Part shown: piece after piece, positions 45,066 through 56,905 of the stretch | Position numbering within the stretch: position 1 is the first letter of the stretch | How the letters are laid out: each line of letters opens with the position of its first letter | NCBI GenBank assembly: GCA_026686845.1 | Contig: JAIVEN010000009.1 | Location: 40,449,001 to 40,513,000, forward strand | DNA from: Adenanthera pavonina | Lineage: Eukaryota > Streptophyta > Magnoliopsida > Fabales > Fabaceae | Direction of reading: 5' to 3' | Length of the DNA stretch: 64,000 bases | Position numbers and translations under genes: made by a program | Notes under the pieces: model-generated | Told to the model about the DNA's origin: nothing | What the model saw: the letters and a program-made list of their open reading frames with translations, nothing else | The model's database searches: none

Positions 45066-46326
45066 ATTAATCTTTTTCTTAGCCTGTTTCTAACTTGCTA
45101 ATCTTTTTCTTAGCATGCTTCAGTTCGTTAGCTGTCTTAATAAACTCATCATGCAGTTCATGAAATGCATCAAATAATTCAGAATAGGAAGGTTCATATT
45201 CATATACCTCATCTTCATGATCACTGTTGGGTGGGATTTGAGTTTCTTCATACGTAAGTGCCCTCAAGCAGATATTGGTAATTTCATCTTTATCATCTTC
45301 TTATTCATCTGAGCTATTGCCCCAGATTGATGAGATATATGCCATCTTCTTCTTACTCTTGTTAACAGCTTTCTTTTCTTTCTCTTGCTTCTTTAGGAAT
45401 TGTGGACAATCTCATTTGATGTGCCCTTGCTTCTTACATTCGTAGCAAGTGACAAGCTCTTTTTCTTCTTTCTTGTTGTCTCCAACTGCTCCTTTCTTGA
45501 AGAATCTTTTGTTTCTTTTCTTGTTGTAAAACCTTCCGAATTTTCTGACCATCATAGCCAGAATTTTTTCATCTAATTTATCTCAATCATCAGATTCTTC
45601 TTCTTTCTCTTCAGTAGCTTTTAGAGCAAGACTCTTTTTTTTCCTGTCTTGTCCTGCTTCCTTAAGAATCTTTATCTTTTCCTCATATTCTTTAAAGCTA
45701 CCGAAGAGGGATATGACAGAGGCCATTGATTCTCCTCTAGCTTCCTCTATTGCTATTACTTTGGGTTGCCACTCCAGAGGAAGAGCTCTAAGGATTTTTC
45801 TAACCTTTTCTGGCTGAGTGTACTCCTTGTCAAGACTCTTCAATTGATTCACAATGAGAGTGAGTCTCTTTTGTTGCTATTTGATGCTCTTACCTTCCAC
45901 CATTCTGAAGCTTTCGTATTCACCAATACAGGAGTTTAATTTGTCATTTCTTACTCTAGTGGCTCCTTTATGAGCGATTTCTAAAGTGTCCCATATACCC
46001 TTGGCTGTGGAACATTGTGACACTCTGTAGAATTCGTCTTAGTTTAATGCACTGACCATGTAGTATTTTACCTTAAAGTTCAGCAAGACTCTTCTCTTAT
46101 CTTCCTCCTTCCACTTATCCTCTGGCTTTTCCTTGTATTTTTCATCATCCTGTAGTTTCATTGGGACAAAGTCTCCCTTTTGGATGACAGACCAGATGTC
46201 CAGATCAATAGACTAGAGATAGATTTGCATTCTCATCTTCCAGTATCTATAGTGTTCTCCACTGAAGCTAGGTAGTCTGTTTGTGTTGTTTTCCTCAGGT
46301 AGTATGCTTTCTCCAAAGCCAGCCAT
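45066..46326 (-). pseudogene. Copia gag, truncated at its 3' end
   Basis: The start is ATG at 46326-46324 (MAGFGESILPEENNTNRLPS), about 40 bp after the primer-binding site. The UBN2-type gag reads FSGEHYRYWKMRMQIYL-stop, VNQLKSLDKEYTQPEKVRKI, ALPLEWQPKVIAIEE, then a CCHC knuckle CYECKKQGHIK-stop-DC near 45430, and an acidic/coiled-coil tail ending ELKHAKKKISKLETG at 45079. Stops lie at Trp/Gln codon positions (TAG, TGA). Similarity ends at about 45066 against Athila sequence. The missing continuation (second knuckle onward) is what the copia at 28404-32155 contains. Confidence 0.88.
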
Positions 46327-46367
46327 TGAATTTCCTGGGTTGTTAGATCTTTTGTTTGGGAATTCGG

Positions 46368-46379
46368 GCTCTGATACCA
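46368..46379 (-). other. Copia primer-binding site (initiator tRNA-Met)
   Basis: On the - strand TGGTATCAGAGC follows the LTR end after two bases (AG). It is complementary to the 3' end of initiator tRNA-Met, the usual primer of plant copia elements, and fixes the orientation of this LTR. Confidence 0.9.
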
Positions 46380-46381
46380 CT

Positions 46382-48040
46382 TGTTAGATATGCTGGCTTC
46401 CCAAGAGGGGGGGTAAATTGGGAAGATTAAAATTTTCTGCAAAAGTCAAGAAAGTAATGAAAGCAAAAGTGATAGTAAAAAATAGAGTATAAAGGAATAA
46501 CAAGGTAAGAGCTGTAAGATAAAATGAAGACACAGATGTTTATCCTGATTCAGTCTTTCTATTTTGACCTACTTCTAGTCTCCAAGTCACCACTTGAGAT
46601 TTTCCACTATCTTGCAAGAATTTAGTGGGCTTCTTGTAATTGCCTCAGTACAACTTGATACTCTGTTCTTGGAGCTTACAATCTCACTCTTTGTACTCTA
46701 GCTAAGTGCTTCCCAAATCTCTTGTGATATCCCCTCACAAGAAAATATTTCTTCCAGATGAAGATAAGATTAATTACAATGAATGAACTCTCTAATTTAG
46801 AGTGTATATGAATGTTGAAGTACAGAATAATGAAGTATGTGAGAGTAAGAGACTTTGACTTAAGAATTTGACAGAGTTTCAATATATAGAATGTAAAATC
46901 ATTACCCACAACTTCAAATAAAGTTCTATTTATAGATTTATGTCTTAACTATACGTTAAAGATAAGATCTAGCCGTTAGAGACGTTACCCAACGGTTACT
47001 CTGAAAAACTATCTATTCACCAACCATATTTAATGCTTCTGACACTCAAAGTTTAAATTTTGGTTAGTCAACAGACGAATTTCGCAGAGACTAAAAGCTA
47101 AAGACTTCAACGTTGAACTTTAAAGTTTGTTTGTTATGAAGAAAAGTTTGAATTTTCATCTTTGAAGAATATTTCTATGTTGGAACATATGAATTTTCAA
47201 GTTTAAAGTACTTCTGGAAAGTGTGAACAGTTGTTCCATATTGCTTCAGTGCCTTTGAAGTTCAAATTTTGGTGCCCAAAATTCATCTGTCAGTGGGCAG
47301 CTCAATAAGGCACAATAGTTCATCTTTTTGAAATTTAAATTTTCAAGATTCAAAGTTCGTCTATCAGAGAGAGCTCTTATCAGACTTAGTTCAAAGTTCA
47401 AATTTTTGAATACCAACATTCGTATGTCAATAGATATCATAACAGACTTGCAAGCTTTGTTTCTAAAATTCAAATTTTCATAATCAAAGTTCCTCTATCA
47501 GTGAGTTAACTTTGGACTCTTTTTAAACTTTACTTTCATATAAACTTTGACTTATCCTCAAATGAATTTTTCATTTTTCATGAATTGTGTTTTATCAAAA
47601 ATTCGAATTTTCAAAACTCAAAGTTCGTTTGTCAGAGAAGGCTCTTATCAGACGTATGTCAAAGTTCAAATTTCTGCACTCAAAGTTTGTCTGTCAGAGG
47701 AATCTCTTTTCTGACTAACTTATTTTCAATTCGAAATTCAAATTTCAGAAGCTAAAGTTTGAATTTTTAAAGTAATAAATCAATTTTAATACTTTAAAGT
47801 TCATCTATTAGTGGGTCTTTTTCAAATATTCCATAAATTATCATAGAATCATATTTCTAAAAATATTCTTTTGTCAGTTCAAAGTCCTTTACTCAAATTA
47901 AACATAGTAAGAAATCCTATATCTAATCTTGTGCTTATTTTACTTGGATTTCTCCATTTGAGATCTTTCATGCACCTTTGATATCTTCTTTCCAAGCTCT
48001 AGAAAGTTGGTTTGGAATCATCAAAACACTTGATTCAGCA
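46382..48040 (-). repeat. 5' LTR of the copia fragment
   Basis: It runs TGTTAGATATGCTGGC to TTGATTCAGCA on + and matches the solo LTR 19874-21546 over 1.66 kb. It includes eight or so degenerate AAAGTTCGTCTGTCAG units (about 47110-47820). A second LTR for this insertion is absent on the left, and the right flank ATGAG has no partner at 45066, so it is a truncated insertion. Confidence 0.9.
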
Positions 48041-48848
48041 ATGAGTATGACACAAAGGGTAAAAACAACACAAGACAAATGAAAAGCTCTAAGCTAGTTG
48101 TCATCCGCGGGGTCCTATACTCTGGGCATCTCCATAAGGTCTGACAATCCGGCTGTGTCCTCAGGGGATAGAGGAACCTGCAAATGCTGTGCCAGCCACT
48201 AAATGTCCCTATCTATTTTGGCCTGAGTGGTGCTAATGTGTTGGACCTCTTGATGGACCTACTGTAGATACAGAAATAAGTACTCCATCGTGTACTCCTC
48301 AGCAGGTGGTGGCGGTGGTACAACCGGCTCAATGGGTGCCACCTCCTTAGGCTCATCCTGGGACTGCTCCTTGCTAGGCTCTACCCTGTCAGCTACCCTG
48401 ATAAAGTTATATTTGAACTCTTGCTTGTGTGGGAAGAGCTTTACACTTTGCTACTTCGGGGCCACTCTTGCCTTAATGCACAACCGAGAGATAAAATTAG
48501 GAAATCCAATAGGTAAATGTGACTTGGTTACTGAGTTCCTCAAATACTCAAAGATGAGCTAGGCGGCATCCACGGGCTCTTCGCGCATGAATAGGTAGAT
48601 GAGGAGGGCCCTCTCCCAAGTAGCGTCACTTAAATGGGTTACTGGACAAGATTGTTACATATAAAGTGTAGCCAGTAGCACACTATTCGGTGCAAGTTAG
48701 CATGCTTAATGTGACGATAGATGCCATCAACGATGTACCACTGGGCTTGCCCCGGCAAGGTGATTAACTTCATAATCTCCTGGTAGGGCACTTCATCAAT
48801 GTGCTCTGTGAAGTAGAAGAAGTCCTTGCCAGCCAATCCATCAACCAT
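48041..48848 (-). pseudogene. Athila 3' reading frame remnant fused to RT remnant
   Basis: Leftward from 48848 the frame starts MVDGLAGKDFF, a piece of RT, and switches to EVPYQEIMKLITLPGQAQWY, then VCYWLHFICNNLVQ. The latter resembles the protein of unknown role found downstream of integrase in Athila-type elements (annotated in plants as a putative plant transposon protein). After stops the reading continues through TLLGRGPSSSTYSCARRAR, an acidic/proline-rich zone and HLQVPLSPED to about 48100. The fusion shows a deletion removing most of RT, RNase H and integrase. Confidence 0.68.
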
Positions 48849-49638
48849 TTGATCAATGAAAGGTAGGGGAAAGTGATCTTTCTGTGTGGTGGCATTTAGC
48901 TTGCGATAGTCTATGCATACTCTCTAAGCTGTGAGTAGGAATAAGTTCATTGTGGGTGTTAGCCACTACAGTCATGCCCCCCTTTTTAGGAATACATTGG
49001 ACTGGGCTCACCCAAGAACTATCCAAGATAGGATATACAATCCCTGCATCTAACCACTTTAGAATTTCCTTCTTCACCACATCCTTCATGATGGGGTTCA
49101 ACCTTCATTATTGCTTGATGAAGGTTTTGTGGTTATCCTCCAAGAAGATTTTGTGCATACAAATTGATAGACTAATCCCCTTTATATCTACAATAGTCCA
49201 CCCAATAGCCCACTTATATGCCTTCAAGACATTTAAAAGTTGCCTCTCTTGATCTTCATTCAAATCAGAAGCAATTATGATCGGCAATGTATTGTCTCCT
49301 CCCAAATAAACATATTTCAAGTGAGTTGGGAGTACTTTTAACTCAAGAATGGGTGGCTCAACAAGATATGGCTTCAAAGAAGGTTTTTCAAGAGAAGTAG
49401 CATCCAAAGCCTTAAATGCAATGGGACTTTTAGAGATGGTCAGGGAAGCATTCATCAAAGCCAAACATTCTTCAAATTCTTCTCCCTCCATTTTACACCC
49501 AATTAAGAGAGCTTCCAAAGGGTCTTGTGAGATTGACTTATGGAATTCCTCATGCACCACTTGATCAATGAAGTTAGTAAAGCAATATTCCTCTACTTCA
49601 TTAGATACCTTAATGGCCTTGAACATGTTAAATGTCAA
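48849..49638 (-). pseudogene. Athila protease-RT linker and N-terminal RT
   Basis: The 176-codon frame (49638-49108) reads EEFHKSISQDPLEALLIG, EEFEECLALMNAS, PSLKPYLVEPPILELKVLPT, HLKYVYLGGDNTLPIIIAS and KAYKWAIGWTIVDIKGISLS, the region leading into RT of Athila/Ogre-like elements. After a stop RT begins: DVVKKEILKWLDAGIVYPIL, DSSWVSPVQCIPKKGGMTVV, then CIDYRKLNATTQKDHFPLPF in shifted frames. RT ends at the deletion joint near 48815. No catalytic motif remains. Confidence 0.88.
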
Positions 49639-49674
49639 CTTTTCTTCACCAACTCTCCATGTAATCTCACCCTT

Positions 49675-50450
49675 TTACACATCAATGAGGGCTCTACCAA
49701 TGGCTAAGAAAGGATGCCCTATAATGAGTGGTATCTCCTGATCTACTTCACAATCTAAAATGATGAAATCCATGGGAAAGATGAAGTTACCTACTCTCAC
49801 AAGCACATCGTCAATCATCCCTTTCGAATAAACCAAGCTCCTATCCGCCAATTTCAAAGTCACTGTGGTTGGTCTTGCCTCAAACAATTTCATTCTCTTG
49901 AAGACAAAAAGAGGCAAGAGATTCACACTGGAGCCCAAATCACATAAAGCCTTCCTAATGGTCATTTTACCCATTTCACATGGAACCACAAAGCTACCCA
50001 GTTCACTCAATTTTTGTGGTAAATTCTTGATGATATCAGTGCAACTTTTGGTCAAGGCTACCATTTCGAACTTATTGAATCTTCTCTTTTTGGACAACAT
50101 ATCTTTCAAGAACTTCACAGATGCGGGCATTTGCTCTAAAGCATCAGTTAGAGGAAGATTAATATGTAGCTGCTTGAACATATCTAAGAATTTCTTGAAT
50201 TGCTTATCTTCTTTTTGCTTCTTGAACCTTCGAGGGAAAGGTAAAGGAGGGGTCACTTTTTGGATGATCTCTTCTTACTTTCTTTTCTCTCCACTTATTT
50301 TTTCACCCTCTTTCTCATCTTTTCTCTCTACCTCTCTTTTATCTCCCTCAATGTCATTCTCTTCCTCACTGTTTTTCAGAACTTCTTCTTCTTCACTCTC
50401 ATTCTCGTCTTGAGCAACCACTTCCTTATCACCTCTATAATTCACCCAGG
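49675..50450 (-). pseudogene. Athila aspartic protease and acidic linker
   Basis: Upstream (50450-50260) lies a Glu/Lys-rich linker (SEEEEVLKNSEEEND). The frame 50256-49675 (193 codons) reads KQFKKFLDMFKQLHINLPLT, EALEQMP-like LTDALEQMPASVKFLKDMLS, FVVPCEMGKMTIRKALCDLG, SSVNLLPLFVFKRM and EIPLIIGHPFLAIGRALIDV. CDLGSS is the form the retropepsin motif takes in Athila-type elements, and IIGHPFL is the second conserved block. The frame is open across the domain; stops bound it on both sides. Confidence 0.9.
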
Positions 50451-51914
50451 ATCAATGACTTGGGGCAATTGCTTACCACTCCTCAAGGTGACCGCCTTAC
50501 ATTCTTCCTTGCCCTCTCTCCTTGGATTAGGAATTGTGTCACTTGGCAACCCACCTTTTTGTAATGCATTCAATTGAGAAGCCATAGTACCCATTTGCAC
50601 TTCAAGATTTTTGATTGCCGTCTCATGAATTGCAAAAGTAGCTTTAGTCTCCCCTCTTACATTTTCTTGGTTGGCTAGAATTTAAAACAACATTTGCTCC
50701 ATTTTGGATTCTTCCTTCTCAATGGGAATTTGCCTAGCTTGAAGTTGGAAACTGGGATGATGGTTAGGTAGTACACCGGATGAGGAAGGTTGATTCACTT
50801 TTTGTCCTTGACTCCAAGAGAAGTTAGGGTGGTGATTTCGCCATCCTAGATTATAAGTTTGTGAAAAAGGATTGTTTTGTAGATTGTTTGGCCCTCTTTG
50901 AAAGTTGTTCAAGTAGTTCACATTCTTCATAGCATAAGGGCATTGCTCTATGATATGCCCTTCCCCATATTGTTCACAACTCATGGCAGATTGAATGACA
51001 TTTACCCCCATAGCATTTCCTCTTCTTACTTGCATCTCCAAATTGTCAAACCTCCTATTCAAAGCATTTAAATGATCTAGAATGTCATTAGTGGAGCTAG
51101 AGGCTTGTAAATGATCTTTCTTCTTTATGGTTCTCCTTTCATTGGCCTTTTGCATTGTGTTTGCAGCAAGATTCTCATATAATTTGTAGAGCTCATAAAC
51201 TGTCATGCTTCCAATAGTCCCATTAGATGCCGCATCTAGCATATTCAAGGAATCATCATCAAGCCCATTCCAAAAAGCTTCAAGTAACGCCCATTTTTGC
51301 TAGGCGTGACTGGGGCATTGCTTCAATTTATCTTTAAATCACTCCCATGCTTCATGGAAGAGTTCACCCAGTTCTTGCTCAAAGGATAGAAGTTCACCAT
51401 GAAGAGAGGCTCTACGGCCCCGAGGAAAGAACCTTGCCCTAAATCTTCTTGCTAACTCATCCCAAGTATCAATAGATTGCTCTGAAAGAGAATTGAGCCA
51501 CGCCTTTACTTTATCGTTTAATGACAAGAGAAAGAGCCTCAATCTCAAAGTATCCTTAAAAATACCATTTTGCTTGAATGAGTCACACACCTCCACAAAA
51601 GTAGTCAAATAAGCATTGGCATCCTCTAAATATGTTTCACCAAATTGCGTATTCATTTGTAGCGATTGTAGCATCATTTGCTTAACTTCAAAATTCCGAG
51701 TTTGGATATCCAGCATGCGGATACTAGAGTGATAGCCCTTATTCTCTCTACTGACAAAGTCGTTAAGAGTTTGAACGTTATTTTCATCCACCTCACTTTT
51801 ATTCATGGCTGGAGTTTCTTGAGGTTCACGAGTATTAGGAGTGCCTCCTTCAAAGATGTTTTCACCCTCCATAATCACTTTGAATCTATTGGGATCCAAG
51901 CCTTGCATGCGCAT
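50451..51914 (-). pseudogene. Athila gag
   Basis: The first part (51914-51339) starts MRMQGLDPNRFKVIMEGEN and contains the retrotransposon gag core: DTLRLRLFLLSLNDKVKAWL, SIDTWDELARRFRARFFPRG and ELLSFEQELGELFHEAWE. A stop separates it from 51248-50682, which reads LNMLDAASNGTIGSMTVYEL, a helical region, a knuckle CEQYGEGHIIEQC with one Cys changed to Tyr, and an Asn/Gln-rich tail (NFQRGPNNLQNNPFSQTYN). The distal 230 bases up to the protease linker hold no clear domain. This encoded the capsid. Confidence 0.9.
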
Positions 51915-52080
51915 GAAATAGGTACCAACAAACTAAAAACAACAAACAAGTATCGAGTTAATAACAAAAATAAAAAGTATATGAATCTGAATTACACAAA
52001 GTATCTATTTTCCTATCTATAACTCAAACTTAATCTACTAACATTAGTCTAAGGCTGACCAAAGAACTTTTGATGCTAAG
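51915..52080 (-). other. Athila 5' untranslated leader
   Basis: AT-rich segment between the primer-binding site and the gag start. Nothing further is recognised. Confidence 0.6.
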
Positions 52081-52098
52081 TCCTGAGCAACGGCACCA
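52081..52098 (-). other. Athila primer-binding site
   Basis: On - it reads TGGTGCCGTTGCTCAGGA, preceded by AGTTTT after the LTR end. It is a mutated form of the TGGCGCCGTTGCCGGGGA usual for Athila/Tat elements (recall). Confidence 0.82.
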
Positions 52099-52104
52099 AA
52101 AACT

Positions 52105-53587
52105 TGTTTGCCATCAGGCTGTACTGCAAGTGTATGGGCCGAGGTAATAGTAAAGTAATGAGTGAGCATCATTTTCACAGGGACTTAGATTAAAAGTGAT
52201 CAAACATTGGACATCGCATTTTCAATTAATTCGAGTAAAGTAATTAAAAGGTTCACTATTTAATTAACTTCTACTATGAAAGACAAGCGTATAAAATTAG
52301 CAACAAGGACAACTAGGACTTGAAGAATTCAAAGAGACCTAGGATTATTCATCCCCCTTGTATTTCATAAATACCCAATTGAACTCCTTTTACATTTGTT
52401 CTTAATGCAAGATTATGTTAGTCAAGATACCGATTTAGCTATATGTGTTCTCTCAAATCTCTAAATAGCTATTTAGTTTAATTAATTAAGTAATCTCTTA
52501 ACTAGTTAATTAAACTCCCAAATTCAATTCAAATCCTAAGTGACTATATGAGGTTAGTGAGTATATCTCTACCCCACTAACATAACTCTTCACTCAACAA
52601 GGCAAGATTTGAGTTCTCACATGACCCAACTCAAGTTCTCTATGTAAGTTAGCTTCCTCAAACATAACTTAAATAAACCAAACAATCTTATTGGTGGCCA
52701 AATAATAAGAGGCATTAAGAATAGAGCTAAATCAACATAAAGATGGCATTAATCACAAATATAATGGAGAAATGAGTATTTAATCCATACAAGGGTTCAA
52801 AATAATCCTAGAAATGGGGCACTAGCCACTCATGTTCAACAAAATCACAACAAAATATATATCAATCAACATCATTATTGAACACGAGTAAGAAAAGGAA
52901 GAAGGAGATGTATGAAAACTAAAAAGGGAAGCTAAAATCTCTCTAGCGCTTCAAACCCTAGCTTTAATCTCCCTCAAGACACCAAACCCTAGCACACCCA
53001 AGCTCCCAAAGTTGAGTTCTAGATGTCCTCTTCGTGCCCTAGCTCAGCCCTCTCGGATATTTCTTTCAAACCCTTCAAATACTCAGTTCAAGTGAAGCTT
53101 TGCATTTTGCTGACGAAGGGTTGGCACCACGGCTATAGGATCTAGGTCGCAGCTTCGTGTCATCAAGGCGTGGTGTTTAGTTCATTATTTGTCATAGGTC
53201 TGTGGCCTCATATCATAAGGCCGCAGCATGGGCATCTCAGGCTATGGTCTTTCATCACTGTCTACTATGAGGCCGCGGCTTCATTCCATCAAGCTGTGAC
53301 GTGGTCTTCTTTGCTCCTATGTTTTTCTCAAGTTGCATTCTCTCCCTCTTTTCCTGGTCTCCTAACTCTACAAAAGGGGCCTAGTTTTCCCATGAAGTCT
53401 GCAACAAAGATGGGGATTTATAATCTTTCATGGGAATAAAATAATGCATAATAAGGTAAAAACATACTACCATGCTTTATTAGGATTAACTTATACATTT
53501 TCCTATTCTGAGTGTCAAGTATGTACAAATATGAATGCGTAACTTAAGGAAAATGCACTGAAAGGATGTAATTTGGTATGGTTAATA
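52105..53587 (-). repeat. 5' LTR of the Athila-type element
   Basis: It runs TGTTTGCCATCAGG to GGTATGGTTAATA on +, 1483 bp. It is highly similar to 43497-44996 across its length, differing by scattered substitutions, so the insertion is comparatively young among the layers here. Confidence 0.9.
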
Positions 53588-54427
53588 TAAGGTAATATGG
53601 TGAGGACTGTATCTATCCATGCTGGCTCACAGAAAGGCCGACCTTGAGACTTCATAAACTCTTTTGCATCCCCTAACGTATCTAGGAAAGTAGTCATTAA
53701 GGAGTCCCAATAGCTTCGGAGACTTTTATTATAGAATTTGCACAGTCTCCCATATCCTCTGAGCTTCATCTGTAGGAATTTCTGGGCCAGCCATGATTGG
53801 CTGCTTTCATGAATCATACTTTTGTATCTTCTCCTTCTTAGCCTTCTTAACTTTCCCTTCTATCATGTAATTCTTAACACAGTGAGCTAAGTTTTGGTAC
53901 TCCCTTCCTTCTAACTTTGTTTTAATGGGTGTCCAAAACTTGTCATCTAGTATCTCATTGAGGAGGGCATTGATCCAGATTGGCTTGGGGTATTTTGTTC
54001 CTAAACCTTCCAGAAATTTCTTAATCTTTGATACTCTACTCATGAATGCCATTACTTGCTCCAATCCCACTGAGGTAGCCCCATATTCCTTTGAATACTT
54101 AAGTATGACCCGGTACAATATATGTTCTACATCTGCCGGTTTATCATATGGGGTATTATCAAGATTCGACAGAAATCCTACTATGTAATCCATATCTTCA
54201 AAAACCTCAACTCTCTTTTCTTGTGACAGAGCATCTAAAGGAGGAATTGCATGTATTAGCACTGTTGGAATAGCCTCTTGTAATGGTTGGGGAATTTCTA
54301 TGTCATATTGTCCTTCCTCTACATTAACCATATTGGAGCCTATACTTTCCTCTTGATGATGTACCTCTGGGACAATCTCAGGCTCTTCATGATCATCCAC
54401 AATTGAGATGTTATTTAATGAAGACAT
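53588..54427 (-). pseudogene. Extra reading frame between primer-binding site and gag of the - strand gypsy element
   Basis: An ATG at 54427 opens 206 codons without a stop (to 53807): MSSLNNISIVDDHEEPEIVP, an acidic N-terminus, then a helical region with EKRVEVFEDMDYIVGFLSNL, ATSVGLEQVMAFMSRVSKIK, KFLEGLGTKYPKPIWINALL, TKLEGREYQNLAHCVKNYM and a Lys-rich end. It stops, and an overlapping frame carries on from 53817: KFLQMKLRGYGRLCKFYNKS, YWDSLMTTFLDTLGDAKEFM and FCEPAWIDTVLTILPY, up to the Athila insertion. The two parts look similar to each other (KYPKPIWINALL with FCEPAWIDTVL; LEGREYQNLAHCVKNYM with LRGYGRLCKFYNKS). I do not recognise the family. It resembles in position the ORF ahead of gag in Ogre-type elements, but its host element is of another clade. 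Confidence 0.62.
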
Positions 54428-54576
54428 CTTTTCTATCCTTTAATCACAATAACAACTAGTTAGTAGAATAATACTAAGGAATAAATTATTTACTAATATT
54501 TTTTTCTAAACTTAAACTGTATTGACACATTACTATTGCTCTAAGAGCCTAAACCATCGGCTCTGATACCAAAAAG
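54428..54576 (-). other. Primer-binding site and leader of the - strand gypsy element
   Basis: TGGTATCAGAGCC on the - strand (54571-54559) lies five bases after the LTR end and is complementary to initiator tRNA-Met. It is intact, unlike the counterpart at 11946. The rest is AT-rich leader to the ATG at 54427. Confidence 0.88.
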
Positions 54577-56905
54577 TATAACACCTCTATTTAGGACTGT
54601 TTCTCATGTATTAGATCTCATTAGAGACCAAATATACTTAATTAGAAGCTTGAATAACAAAAAATTATTATAATAAATTTTATCAATTTCCATGGTACTA
54701 TTCATTTAATCCCATTTTTTTCTTTCTTTTTTTGCAAATTTTAAAAAATCATAACTAATTCAATAAACATCATATGAAAGTTATTCAAGTCTCTATGGAT
54801 AGCTTTAAATATTTTATACATGGAAAAAATATCAATCAGAGCAACTACTTGACCAATTAGTATAGTAAATTTCATGAAATTTCACTGTTCTTATGGTCAA
54901 TTTATGAAAATCTAGTTTTCTGGGCTAAATTTGAAAATTCACCATAATTCGTACACTCATTTAAATTGAGTGCTCTTTAGACCATATGAAATCTCTTTAT
55001 GTCTAGTTTCTAAGCATATATAACATTCATATTTTATACATCAAAAAGCCTAAACAGTAGTATGTTGACTCTGTATAGGTCAGAATGACCATTTGTATCC
55101 TAATACATTGCCAAACAAAGGCTATAAATTTTTACATGGCCATATCTCATCTTCATATCATGCCATACATTAGCTAGGACTTAAATAAACATAAAAACTA
55201 GGAGAAAAATATTTAACATCATCTTTACAAATTTACATAAAAGTTCTAAACTCATGGCCATTGAGATCAATAACATGTTAATGGCCAAATTCTCTCCTTT
55301 TCTTTCTCTTCCATGGTGGTCTTGCCATTGTTGCTACCTAATCATGGTTAATATGTGGGAGGGTGAGATTCAAAGAATCTTAGTAAATAAATCCCATACA
55401 TGCCATCATATCATCACATTGAGCATGAAAAAATCAAGAAAACATAGTTCATCACTTAGGCACATTGGAAACATATACATTTTCCAAAAATTTTAGCAGA
55501 GTTTCGTTTTGCAAAATGTACATCTTGAGGCTCCAAACCCCTCATACAACTCAGCCAACATCATAGAAATATCACAAATAAACATTACAAACACATTCCA
55601 TGGTGTCAAATATCAAAGAAACAATAATGACAATATGATGTTAGTAAAGAGAATTATCTACCTTTATGTGTTCCAATGGTTCTCACACTTGGGATGCCAC
55701 TTCTTGGGCCTCCTAACACTTCCTTGAACCTATCCATGTCATCATTTAATCAATTTAGCCAATAATTTTTGGTATTACACAATACTATGCTCACTAAACT
55801 CTAAATTTTTCCCTTAACTTTCCTTTCATCTTTCTTTCTACAACACTTGTTTTTAAGGTTTTGGACCATAGGGAATCTATTTTTGAGGTCAAAATCATGA
55901 AATTACAAATCTAAATACTCCTCCTGTTCAGACCAAAAATGACATAAAAATGGAAGAAAAATATTTTCTTCAAAACACTTCAAACTAGCCATGGATTCTT
56001 GCTTCTAGTGGTTAGTCTAAGCTTTTCCCTTAAGTTTAATGGTTGATTAACCCATTTTCTTGCTAAATCCATTACATGGCTGAAACCCTAAGGTAAAGAG
56101 GAGGAAAATATAATCCATGAACCATGCTTTAAAGACCACAGATAGCAAGCTTGAAGTAGACTTACCTAAAGCTTGAATCTTGATTTCTCTTGAGTTCCTT
56201 CTTCTCCCTTCTCTCTTTCTCTCTTCCTCTTTGCGTTCTTTTTTCTCTTCTGGTTTGGCTACTGAATGATCATGGAATGAGGTGAAAAGAGGGTAATTAA
56301 ATTGCTTAATCAGATGGCTAATGATGTAGTTAGTTATGGTTAATTAGCAAAAGTAACCATGCTTACTAAAAATTCAACAACTTCTTGAGGAAGTTTACCA
56401 AACAATTTTTCTGCCCATGCTACCCCAATTTCACTCCCAATGAGAGGGCTTTGAGTGTCCAGTCTACTTAATTTTTATTGGTCCAGAGATATCTTGAACT
56501 AGGCAATTTTTAACGGCACCGATAAAATAATTTTTTACAGTAAATTAGCATTTTTGGACTACAGGACTATTCTAATTTTATTTTTATATTTTTCTAATTA
56601 TCCTGTTCCAAATGTTATCTGTGTATGGCTCATATCCTGTCCCAGTTACCTTTTAATCGTCGGTGGGGCCCATAATTTACTTTATCGGCTTACTGTTACT
56701 TTTGGTTACTCGACACTAATGATTTTCTTATTCTCGAACATTAACCCTCCATGCTATATACCATTAGACTTCTCTCATCGAGGGCTTCATTTTGACAGTA
56801 ATTTTGCAAACTTACAAAACTAACCTTGACCCGAGATTAAATTATAATTTCTGAAACTTTCAGGTCATTAGGTGTAATTTTCCTTAATGACTTTTCTATT
56901 TCTTT

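Larger units (their letters stand above)
43497..53587 (-). mobile_element. Athila-type Ty3/gypsy element, internally deleted
   Basis: Two LTRs of about 1.5 kb (43497-44996 and 52105-53587) enclose a leftward-reading interior. The primer-binding site sequence (TGGTGCCGTTGCTCAGGA on -) and the polypurine tract (AAGTTTGGGGGTGTG) are the Athila/Tat types. Flanks TCAGG (43492-43496) and TAAGG (53588-53592) form a 5 bp duplication with one mismatch. Gag, protease and the start of RT are present; the rest of RT, RNase H and integrase are deleted, and a 3' open-frame remnant follows. A copia fragment (45066-48040) lies inside. It interrupts the leader frame of the - strand gypsy element. Confidence 0.87.

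Noticed and set aside
48041..48848. An envelope gene of the Athila element
   Set aside because: No signal peptide, transmembrane segment or Env-like pattern is seen. The region fits the cytosolic-type protein of unknown role found downstream in such elements.
49865..50577. Two long + frames opposite the Athila protease and linker
   Set aside because: They are antisense to the protease frame with CDLGSS and IIGHPFL; their Ser/Phe/Leu richness reflects the complementary Glu/Lys-rich linker.
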